Below the pieces are notes generated by a model. The model was given only the letters and a program-made list of their open reading frames with translations. It was not told the origin of the DNA and did no database searches. From Limnoperna fortunei (Eukaryota; Mollusca; Bivalvia; Mytilida; Modiolidae): 64,000 bases of DNA. Shown here one piece after another: positions 46,461 through 57,982 of the stretch. Made by a program: the position numbers and the translations under genes. Location of the stretch: positions 4,489,223 through 4,553,222 of the forward strand of contig OX104122.1 of assembly GCA_944474755.1 (NCBI GenBank), written 5' to 3'. How positions within the stretch are numbered: the first letter of the stretch is position 1; each line of letters starts with the position of its first letter.

Positions 46461-47049
46461 ACATCCGTCTTTTGTAGTTTTCAAAAGTAGTAGGCTCAGT
46501 GTAGTTTAATACACTTAATCCACTTAATACTCTTTACCTTTCTACTGACAATCAAACATTTCATCTCATTTCCGAATCGATTCATCAAGCAAACTTTTCT
46601 TTGCTTGAATTCGTCGCATTTCCGATTTGATTTCTTTTTATTTTTAATTTGCTCTCGTCCTGAATTTAACATTAACATGACAGTAAAATGTCGGAAAGTA
46701 GGGGTAGTGATGACAATCAGCTTAGAAACGGCTTAAAATTATCTTGATTGGCGATTATTTTCATTGAGAAAAATATCTTTACTCTAAAAATTGTGCTTAG
46801 AGCCTAAACATATCATTACATGTTTTACATATTTACGGAAACGTTTAGAAGCTAAGCATATGTAGTTTAGCAGCATCGTCATTGTTAACATGTTTAGACA
46901 TTAAATATGTAATCTATGTAGTGTTTAGAGCCTCAACATTTAATGAAGCTGCGGGGTGTAGATACTGAGATAAGAGTGACCACAGGTTTCCCGCCAGACG
47001 CTTAGATATGCTAATTTATCAAAACAAAGGACGGGTATTACACTGGCAA
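46461..47049. other. Unannotated stretch
   Basis: A GTTTAGA word recurs at about 46842, 46890 and 46921 without a regular period. No gene seen. Confidence 0.5.
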
Positions 47050-47660
47050 ATATCCAACCATTGCTATGTTGCCACACTGTCACAGATCCAATCATTGCTA
47101 TGTCTCCCAACTGGTACAGGTACAATCAGTCTTATGTCACCTAAATGGCACAGATCCAATCAGTCTTATGTCACCTAAATGGCACAGATCCAATCATTGT
47201 GACGTGACACCACTGGCACAAGTCCAATCATTGTGACGTGACACCACTGGCACAGACCCAATCATTGTGACGTGACACCACTGGCACAAGTCCAATCATT
47301 GTGACGTGACACCACTGGCACAGATCCAATCATTGTGACGTGACACCACTGGCACAGATCCAATCAGTCTCATGTCGCCACACTGGCACAGATCCAATCA
47401 GTCTCATGTCGCCACACTGGCACAGATCCAATCAGTCTCATGTCGCCACACTGGCACAGATCCAATCAGTCTCATGTCGCCACACTGGCACAGATCCAAT
47501 CAGTCTTATGTCACCACACTGGCACAGATCCTATCAGTCTCATGTCCCCACATTGCACAGGTCCAATCAGTCTCATGTCGCCACACTGGCACAGATCCAA
47601 TCAGTCTCATGTCCCCACATTGCACAGATCCAATCAGTGCTATGTCAGCCCACGCACACA
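47050..47660. repeat. 33-34 bp minisatellite, about 18 units, two subtypes
   Basis: Right half: CACTGGCACAGATCCAATCA then GTCTCATGTCGCCA, highly uniform. Left half: related units with CATTGTGACGTGACACCACT. Subtypes are segregated by position, so the right half is probably a later expansion of one subtype. Confidence 0.95.
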
Positions 47661-48357
47661 TTGACCCGACTCGGACCTGAAAAAAAGTACTGACGTAATA
47701 AAAATATCAAGTCATATTTTAAAAAGGTCTTATATGACATTCAGGTCAAATTTTAAGATTAGTGCACAATTTCTACACAATTTACGTATATTTGACACTG
47801 ATATGACGGCTTATTAAAACTTATAATAACAAAAGGGAAATTTAACTTTAAGAAAAGGGAAATATTCCAAACATGTTTATGTTTATTTACACAATGATCT
47901 ACAACTGAACACACTATTGTCTATATCATAAATTGGCGTGTGAATGCGTACGGATCGTAATTGGTTTTCTTTTCACATATGTAAAGAAAGATTTAATAAG
48001 CTGTTCATAAAAATCTGGTACTCCCTCATATTAAAATAATGTTCTAGATTTAAATAATTTTGCTATATTTATATAAATTAACAGGTTTCTGGATTTCGTT
48101 TACTTAGATTAATATGCATTTAAACAAGTTGCCATGGAAAACGAAATCGACGTTATATGAAATGTACATGCCATGTCAGTTGTAAAAATTCGTATTTCTG
48201 TCCTTGGCTCTGTACATTTAGCCATAAAATCACGTCTAGAAATCTGAAGATAATATCACGCGTACAATTCTTATTACTAATGTTTGCTGTTGTTTCATTT
48301 TGTTTTTATTTTGCAATGATTGAACGGTATTTTGCGCTACTTTTAACAATTGTTTAC
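47661..48357. other. Unannotated AT-rich stretch
   Basis: No repeat, RNA gene or coding region supported on the plus strand; if the candidate exon at 48358 is real this would be its downstream intron on the minus strand. Confidence 0.5.
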
Positions 48358-48523
48358 CTTTAAAAGTGTAGGAAGTAGGAAGTCGAGAACTTTCAAACTT
48401 AGGCAGGAAAACAAACAACTCTTTACAAGACAATTTGAGACCATGCGCGTAAACCTTGACATAAAAATAACACTCTTGCGATCCAAGGGGTAAAAGTGAT
48501 CTCGTTTTTGGAGAGTACAACAT
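48358..48523 (-). CDS. Candidate coding exon, unrecognised product
   Basis: On the minus strand an ATG at 48523 opens about 55 codons and ends at AAAG|GTAAAC, a donor-like site with GT at 48357-48356. The peptide begins MLYSPKTRSLLPLGSQECYF and includes YVKVYAHGLKLSCKELFVFL; composition is that of a folded protein. The frame runs on another 40 codons past the donor in lower-quality sequence. No family was recognised. There is no visible promoter, and the neighbours are arrays: the 34-bp array about 700 bp to the left and the 8-kb array immediately to the right. It could be a chance open frame. Confidence 0.2.
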
Positions 48524-48597
48524 CAAATAAACCTCACAATCTTGCCATGTTGACCACGCTTAATTAACTGCTTTGTTATGTGTGGTCCTTAGGCGAA

Positions 48598-51500
48598 AGT
48601 TTGACGTATATTACCTTCCCTAGTTTTTTAATGCACTATGCCGTTTATGTATTCACGTAGATATTACCCTCCCTGTTTGTGTGTATAAACTATCCCGTTT
48701 TTCCTTTGACGTATATGGTACCCTCCCTGTCTGAGTTTATGGACTATCCAGTTTCTCTATAGACGTATATGTTACCCACCCTGTTTGTATTCATGAACTA
48801 TCCCGTTTCTATATTGACATATATGTAACCCTCTCCGTCTGTGTTTTTAACTCTCCCCTTCGCTATTGACGTATGTATTACCCTCCCTGCTTGTGTTTAT
48901 GAACTCTCCTGTTTCTCTATTGACATATACGTTACCGCCCCTATGTATTGTTATGAAGTATCCCGTTTCTCTATTGACGTATATGTTACCCTCCCTATTT
49001 ATTGTTATGAACTATCCCGTTTCTCTATTGACGTATATGTTACCCTCCCTATGTATGAACTATCCCGTTTCTCTATTGACGTATATGTTGCCCTCCCTAT
49101 TTATTGTTATGAACTATCCCGTTTCTCTATTGACGTATATGTTACCCTCCCTATTTATTGTTATGAACTATCCCGTTTCTCTATTGACGTATATGTTACT
49201 CTCCCTATGTATGAACTATCCCGTTTCTCTATTGACGTATATGTTACCCTCCCTTATTTATTGTAATGAACTATCCCGTTTCTCTATTGACGTATATGTT
49301 ACCCTCCCTATTTATTGTTATGAACTATCCCGTTTCTCTATTGACGTATATGTTACCCTCCCTATTTATTGTTATGAACTATCCCGTTTCTCTATAGACG
49401 AATATGTTACCCTCCCCGCATGTGTGTATGAACTATCCCGTTTCTCTATTGACGTATATGTTACCCTCCCTATTTATTGTTATGAACTATCCCGTTTCTC
49501 TATTGACGTATATGTTACCCTCCCTTATTTATTGTAATGAACTATCCCGTTTCTCTATTGACGTATATGTTACCCTCCCTATTTATTGTTATGAACTATC
49601 CCGTTTCTCTATTGACGTATATGTTACCCTCCCTTATTTATTGTAATGAACTATCCCGTTTCTCTATTGACGCATATGTTACCCTCCCTTATTTATTGTT
49701 ATGAACTATCCCGTTTCTCTATTGACGTATATGTTACCCTCCCTTATTTATTGTAATGAACTATCCCGTTTCTCTATTGACGTATATGTTACCCTCCCTA
49801 TGTATGAACTATCTCGTTTCTCTATTGACGTATATGTCACCCTCCCTATTTATTGTTATGAACTATCCCGTTTCTCTATTGACGTATATGGTACCCTCCC
49901 TTATTTATTGTTATGAACTATCCCGTTTCTCTATTGACGTATATGTTACCCTCCCTATTTATTGTTATGAACTATCCCGTTTCTCTATCGACGTATATGT
50001 TACCCTCCCTTATTTATTGTAATGAACTATCCCGTTTCTCTATTGACGTATATGTTACCCTCCCTATGTATGAACTATCCCGTTTCTCTATTGACGTATA
50101 TGTTGCCCTCCCTTATTTATTGTAATGAACTATCCCGTTTCTCTATTGACGTATATGTTGCCCTCCCTATTTATTGTTATGAACTATCCCATTTCTCTAT
50201 TGACGTATATGTTACCCTCCCTATTTATTGTTATGAACTATCCCGTTTCTCTATTGACGTATATGTTACCCTCCCTATTTATTGTTATGAACTATCCCGT
50301 TTCTCTATTGACGTATATGTTACCCTCCCTATGTATGAACTATCCCGTTTCTCTATTGACGTATATGTTACCCTCCCTATTTATTGTTATGAACTATCCC
50401 GTTTTTCTATTGACGTATGTGTTACCCTCCATTATTTATTGTAATGGACTATCCCGTTTCTCTATTGACGTATATGTTACCCTCCCTTATTTATTGTAAT
50501 GAACTATCCCGTTTCTCTATTGACGTATATGTTACCCTCCCTATTTATTGTAATGAACTATCCCGTTTCTCTATTCACGTATATGTTACCCTCCCTATTT
50601 ATTGTTATGAACTATCCCGTTTCTCTATTGACGTATATGTTACCCTCCCTATGTATGAACTATCCCGTTTCTCTATTGACGTATATGTTACCCTCCCTAT
50701 TTATTGTAATGAACTATCCCGTTTCTCTATTGACGTATATGTTACCCTTGCTATTTATTGTTATGAACTATCCCGTTTCTCTATTGACGTATATGTTACC
50801 CTCCCTTATTTATTGTAATGAACTATCCCGTTTCTCTATTGACGTATATGTTACCCTCCCTATTTATTGTTATGAACTATCCCGTTTCTCTATTGACGTA
50901 TATGTTACCCTCCCTATTTATTGTTATGAACTATCCCGTTTCTCTATAGACGAATATGTTACCCTCCCCGCATGTGTGTATGAACTATCCCTTTTCTCTA
51001 TTGACGTATATGTTACCCTCCCTATTTATTGTTATGAACTATCCCGTTTCTCTATCGACGTATATGTTACCCTCCCTATGTATGAACTATACCGCTTCTC
51101 TATTGACGTATATGTTACCCTCCCTATTTATTGTTATGAACTATCCCGTTTCTCTATTGACGTATATGTTGCCCTCCCTTATTTATTGTAATGAACTATC
51201 CCGTTTCTCTATTGACGTATATGTTGCCCTCCCTATTTATTGTTATGAACTATCCCATTTCTCTATTGACGTATATGTTACCCTCCCTATTTATTGTTAT
51301 GAACTATCCCGTTTCTCTATTGACGTATATGTTACCCTCCCTATTTATTGTTATGAACTATCCCGTTTCTCTATTGACGTATATGTTACCCTCCCTATGT
51401 ATGAACTATCCCGTTTCTCTATTGACGTATATGTTACCCTCCCTATTTATTGTTATGAACTATCCCGTTTTTCTATTGACGTATGTGTTACCCTCCATTA

Positions 51501-54500
51501 TTTATTGTAATGGACTATCCCGTTTCTCTATTGACGTATATGTTACCCTCCCTTATTTATTGTAATGAACTATCCCGTTTCTCTATTGACGTATATGTTA
51601 CCCTCCCTATTTATTGTAATGAACTATCCCGTTTCTCTATTGACGTATATGTTACCCTCCCTATTTATTGTTATGAACTATCCCGTTTCTCTATTGACGT
51701 ATATGTTACCCTCCCTATGTATGAACTATCCCGTTTCTCTATTGACGTATATGTTACCCTCCCTATTTATTGTAATGAACTATCCCGTTTCTCTATTGAC
51801 GTATATGTTACCCTTGCTATTTATTGTTGTGAACTATCCCGTTTCTCTATTGACGTATATGTTACCCTCCCTATGTATGAACTATCCCGTTTCTCTATTG
51901 ACGTATATGTTGCCCTCCCTATTTATTGTTATGAACTATCCCGTTTCTCTATTGACGTATATGTTACCCTTCCTATGTATGAACTATCCCGTTTCTCTAT
52001 TGACGTATATGTTACCCTCCCTTATTTATTGTAATGAACTATCCCGTTTCTCTATTGACGTAAATGTTACCCTCCCTATTTATTGTTATGAACTATCCCG
52101 TTTCTCTATTGACGTATATGTTACCCTCCCTATTTATTGTTATGAACTATCCCGTTTCTCTATAGACGAATATGTTACCCTCCCCGCATGTGTGTATGAA
52201 CTATCCCGTTTCTCTATTGACGTATATGCTACCCTCCCTATTTATTGTTATGAACTATCCCGTTTCTCTATTGACGTATATGTTACCCTCCCTTATTTAT
52301 TGTAATGGACTATCCCGTTTCTCTATTGACGTATATGTAACCCTCCCTTATTTATTGTAATGAACTATCCCGTTTCTCTATTGACGTATATGTTACCCTC
52401 CCTATTTATTGTAATGAACTATCCCGTTTCTCTATTGACGTATATGTTACCCTCCCTATTTATTGTTATGAACTATCCCGTTTCTCTATTGATGTATATG
52501 TTACCCTCCCTATGTATGAACTATCCCGTTTCTCTATTGACGTATATGTTACCCTCCCTATTTATTGTAATGAACTATCCCGTTTCTCTATTGACGTATA
52601 TGTTACCCTCCCTATATATTGTTATGAACTATCCCGTTTCTCTATTGACGTATATGTTACCCTCCCTATGTATGAACTATCCCGTTTCTCTATTGACGTA
52701 TATGTTGCCCTCCCTATTTATTGTTATGAACTATCCCGTTTCTCTATTGACGTATATGTTACCCTCCCTATTTATTGTTATGAACTATCCCGTTTCTCTA
52801 TTGACGTATATGTTACCCTCCCTATGTATGAACTATCCCGTTTCTCTATTGACGTATATGTTACCCTCCCTATTTATTGTAATGAACTATCCCGTTTCTC
52901 TATTGACGTATATGTTACCCTCCCTATTTATTGCTATGAACTATCCCGTTTCTCTATTGACGTATATGTTACCCTCCCTATGTATGAACTATCCCGTTTC
53001 TCTATTGACGTATATGTTGCCCTCCCTATTTATTGTTATGAACTATCCCGTTTCTCTATTGACGTATATGTTACCCTTCCTATGTATGAACTATCCCGTT
53101 TCTCTATTGACGTATATGTTACCCTCCCTTATTTATTGTAATGAACTATCCCGTTTCTCTATTGACGTATATGTTACCCTCCCTATTTATTGTTATGAAC
53201 TATCCCGTTTCTCTATTGACGTATATGTAACCCTCCCTATTTATTGTTATGAACTATCCCGTTTCTCTATAGACGAATATATTACCCTCCCCGCATGTGT
53301 GTATGAACTATCCCGTTTCTCTTTTGACGTATATGTTACCCTCCCTATTTACTGTTATGAACTATCCCGTTTCTCTATCGACGTATATGTTACCCTCCCT
53401 ATGTATGAACTATCCCGTTTCTCTATTGACGTATATGTTACCCTCCCTATTTATTGTTATGAACTATCCCGTTTGTCTATTGACGTATATGTCACCCTCC
53501 CTATGTATGAACTATCCCGTTTCTCTATTGACGTATATGTTACCCTCCCTATTTATTGTTATGAACTGTCCCGTTTCTCTATTGACGTATATGTTACCCT
53601 CCCTATGTATGAACTATCCCGTTTCTCTATTGACGTATATGTTGCCCTCCCTATTTATTGTTATGAACTATCCCGTTTCTCTATTGACGTATATGTTACC
53701 CTCCCTATGTATGAACTATCCCGTTTCTCTATTGACGTATATGTTGCCCTCCCTATTTATTGTTATGAACTATCCCGTTTCTCTATTGACGTATATGTTA
53801 CCCTCCCTATGTATGAACTATCCCGTTTCTCTATTGACGTATATGTTACCCTCCCTTATTTATTGTAATGAACTATCCCGTTTCTCTCTTGACGTATATG
53901 TTACCCTCCCTATTTATTGTTATGAACTATCCCGTTTCTCTATTGACGTATATGTTACCCTCCCTATGTATGAACTATCCCGTTTCTCTATTGACGTATA
54001 TGTTACCCCCCTTATCTATTGTAATGAACTATCCCGTTTCTCTATTGACGTATATGTTACCCTCCCTTATTTATTGTAATGAACTATCCCGTTTCTCTAT
54101 TGACGTATATGTTACCCTCCGTATTTATTGTAATGAACTATCCCGTTTCTCTATTGACGATATGTTACCCTCCCTATTTATTGTTATGAACTATCCCGTT
54201 TCTCTATTGACGTATATGTTACCCTCCCTATGTATGAACTATCCCGTTTCTCTGTTGACGTATATGTTACCCTCCCTATTTATTGTAATGAACTATCCCG
54301 TTTCTCTATTGACGTATATGTTACCCTCCCTTATTTATTGTAATGAACTATCCCGTTTCTCTATTGACGTATATGGTACCCTCCCTATGTATGAACTATC
54401 CCGTTTCTCTATTGACGTATATGTTACCCTCCCTATTTATTGTTATGGACTATCCCGTTTCTCTATTGACGTATATGTTGCCCTCCCTATGTATGAACTA

Positions 54501-56604
54501 TCCCGTTTCTCTATTGACGTATATGTTACTCTCCTTATTTATTGTAATGAACTATCCCGTTTCTCTATTGACGTATATGTTACCCTCCCTTATTTATTGT
54601 AATGAACTATCCCGTTTCTCTATTGACGTATATGTTTCCCTCCCTGGTTGTGTTTATGAACTATCCCGTTTCTCTATTGACGTATATGTTACCCTCCCTG
54701 GTTGTGTTTATGAACTATCCCGTTTCTCTATTGACGTATATGTTACCCTCCCTATTAATTGTTTTGAACTATCCCGTTTCTCTATCGACGTACATGTTAC
54801 CCTCCCTATTTATTGTTATGAACTATCCCGTTTGTCTATTGACGTATATGTTACCCTCCCTATTTATTGTTATGAACTATCCCGTTTCTCTATTGACGTA
54901 TATGTTACCCTCCCTTATTTATTGTAATGAACTATCCCGTTTCTCTATTGACGTATATGTTACCCTCCCTATGTTTGAACTATCCCGTTTCTCTATTGAC
55001 GTATATGTTACCCTCCCTTATTTATTGTAATGAACTATCCCGTTTCTCTATTGACGTATATGTTACCCTCCCTATTTATTGTTATGAACTATCCCGTTTC
55101 TCTATTGACGTATATGTAACCCTCCCTATTTATTGTTATGAACTATCCCGTTTCTCTATAGACGAATATATTACCCTCCCCGCATGTGTGTATGAACTAT
55201 CCCGTTTCTCTTTTGACGTATATGTTACCCTCCCTATTTACTGTTATGAACTATCCCGTTTCTCTATCGACGTATATGTTACCCTCCCTATGTATGAACT
55301 ATCCCGTTTCTCTATTGACGTATATGTTACCCTCCCTATTTATTGTTATGAACTATCCCGTTTGTCTATTGACGTATATGTTACCCTCCCTATGTATGAA
55401 CTATCCCGTTTCTCTATTGACGTATATGTTACCCTCCCTATTTATTGTTATGAACTATCCCGTTTCTCTATCGACGTATATGTTACCCTCCCTATGTATG
55501 AACTATCCCATTTCTCTATTGACGTATATGTTACCCTCCCTATTTATTGTTATGAACTATCCCGTTTCTCTATCGACGTATATGTTACCCTCCCTATGTA
55601 TGAACTATCCCGTTTCTCTATTGACGTATATGTTACCCTCCCTATGTATGAACTATCCCGTTTCTCTATTGACGTATATGTTACCCCCCTTATTTATTGT
55701 AATGAACTATCCCGTTTCTCTATTGACGTATATGTTACCCTCCCTTATTTATTGTAATGAACTATCCCGTTTCTCTATTGACGATATGTTACCCTCCCTT
55801 ATTTATTGTAATGAACTATCCCGTTTCTCTATTGACGTATATGTTACCCTCCCTATTTATTGTAATGAACTATCCCGTTTCTCTATGGACGATATGTTAC
55901 CCTCCCTATTTATTGTAATGAACTATCCCGTTTCTCTATTGACGTATATGTTACCCTCCCTATTTATTGTAATGAACTATCCCGTTTCTCTATTGACGAT
56001 ATGTTACCCTCCCTATTTATTGTTATGAACTATCCCGTTTCTCTATTGACATATATGTTACCCTCCCTATGTATGAACTATCCCGTTTCTCTATTGACGT
56101 ATATGTTACCCTCCCTATTTATTGTAATGAACTATCCCGTTTCTCTATTGACGTATATGTTACCCTCCCTTATTTATTGTAATGAACTATCCCGTTTCTC
56201 TATTGACGTATATGTTACCCTCCCTATGTATGAACTATCCCGTTTCTCTATTGACGTATATGTTACCCTCCCTGGTTGTGTTTATGAACTATCCCGTTTC
56301 TCTATTGACGTATATGTTACCCTCCCTATTTATTGTTTTGAACTATCTCGTTTCTCTATTGACATATATGTTACTCTCCCTGCTTGTGTTTATGAACTAC
56401 CCTGTTTCTATATTTGACACATATGTTACCCTCCCTATTTATTGTTATGAACTGTCCCGTTTCTATATTAACTTATATGTTACCCTCCCTATTTATTGTT
56501 ATGAACTGTCCCGTTTCTATATTAACTTATATGTTACCCTCTCTGCTTGTGTTTATGAACTGTCAATTTTAAATATTGACGTATATGTTACCCTCCCTAT
56601 TTAT
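48598..56604. repeat. 8-kb minisatellite of 46-56 bp units, about 150 units
   Basis: Core TATCCCGTTTCTCTATTGAC, then GTATATGTTACCCTCCCT. Unit classes differ in the linker: TATTTATTGTTATGAAC (about 55 bp), TTATTTATTGTAATGAAC (56 bp), ATGTATGAAC (about 46 bp), and rarer CCGCATGTGTGTATGAAC and GGTTGTGTTTATGAAC. Both edges are more degenerate than the centre. Blocks are duplicated at multi-unit scale, for example 50125-50499 and 51191-51565 (1,066 bp apart) and the regions starting near 53273 and 55162 (1,889 bp apart). The many open frames of up to 502 codons are by-products of a pyrimidine-rich unit with few stops. Confidence 0.98.
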
Positions 56605-56698
56605 ATAATAATGTTGGGTTTAGCATTCACTATGACTTCAACCCTAGCCTTTATTGTCATGATTATGGCATAGCGAATGCTAAACGCAACATTATTAT
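56605..56698. repeat. 30-bp hairpin at the array edge
   Basis: ATAATAATGTTGGGTTTAGC then ATTCACTATG at 56605-56634 pairs with the complement at 56669-56698, with two mismatches in 30 and a 34-base loop. It begins about one base after the last recognisable minisatellite unit. Probably a small foldback element or a MITE end. Confidence 0.9.
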
Positions 56699-57982
56699 AA
56701 TTATTATACTGACTGTCTTGACTTGGAAAATTATAAAAGAAGAAAAATAGGACATTAATGGAACATTAAATGATACCTTGCGACGTTGTGATGTAAAGTA
56801 TTCCTTTCGAAATTTATTGGGATCGTCATTCCCAAACCTGGACATTTTCAGGCTTTCACCGCCGCTTTATTTGATTTTTTTTGCAGACGTTATACGTCGA
56901 TCGGCTTCTTCCGTCGACTAGGATTAAAATTTATCGGTAATTTGCTACAATTTCCTTTGATCTTTACTACCAATAAAATTAGTATCAACGCTCAGTAGAA
57001 CAACGACTAGTGATACTATAAATTATCAGCTGTTGGTCATTTGTCATGCGCGAACACATTGCGTAAGAATCTGCCTTACTTTTTGAACAATCGCGCATCA
57101 CTGACCATAGCTCATAAATATTAACTGGAAAAACAAACATCACGAAAGAAACCATACATCTATGCTGCAATTAATCAGACCTGCCCAGACACTAATAAGT
57201 GTTACAAAATATAAAACGCAACACACAATGAGTGTCAAAAGAGTATCTTATTAGTCTCCTGAAATAAGAAAAACGTACAATGTATACGCTCGAATTTCGG
57301 CGATAAACTATTAAAAATTGGCTACCCATGAAAACATGCTACCGCATTACATATAAAAACATGAATTTCCATTATACTGTTAAACAAAACAGTTTAAAAA
57401 GAAGTAATGTGTGACAATACGAAGCTACATGTTAAAATGGTTATTTTAAAATTAAGTTTAAATATTACATTTACTTTACATTGCATAAAGTGACTTTTGT
57501 CGTAAAATCATTCCATAAACATGAAGATTTAAAATGGTCATGTTATGATCACTATTGTTTTATATTGACTTCGGATATATTTTTGTCTCTAATTATCTTA
57601 TAATTTAGCAAAGTAGCTCATATTCGTTGATAAAATTAATTACTAATTGAGTTCATTATGATAGGTATACATAAGATTACGTGTATATAGTTCTCGTACC
57701 ACCGGCGATCGCGAGCGGAATGATGCACGCTCTAAATCTTTTTTGGTTGATCAAATTTTGAAATAAAATTTTCGAAAATAAGAAGGTTGAATCAAAGGTT
57801 TTTTTTTTGTAGACTATATAAAGAAGGGGATTAAAGTTTTATTGTCATTTTTCGAAAAGGAGGGATCAGAATATATGATGTCTTAATTAAAGAATAGTTT
57901 CGGACATCTTATCATTAATAACATAAAATTTGCGGATTGTATTCTTTATATTTGTAATTAATTTGGCAAACAACTTGATCCA
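56699..57982. other. Unique AT-rich stretch
   Basis: No gene, SINE or minisatellite recognised over about 1.3 kb. Short open frames on the minus strand (56663-56845, 56985-57170) lack motif support. Confidence 0.55.

Noticed and set aside
48841..56673. Series of open frames up to 502 codons with MNYPVSLLTYMLPSL-type repeats
   Set aside because: Same cause: pyrimidine-rich 46-56 bp units. Frame switches with unit class, and frames start at arbitrary ATGs inside units.
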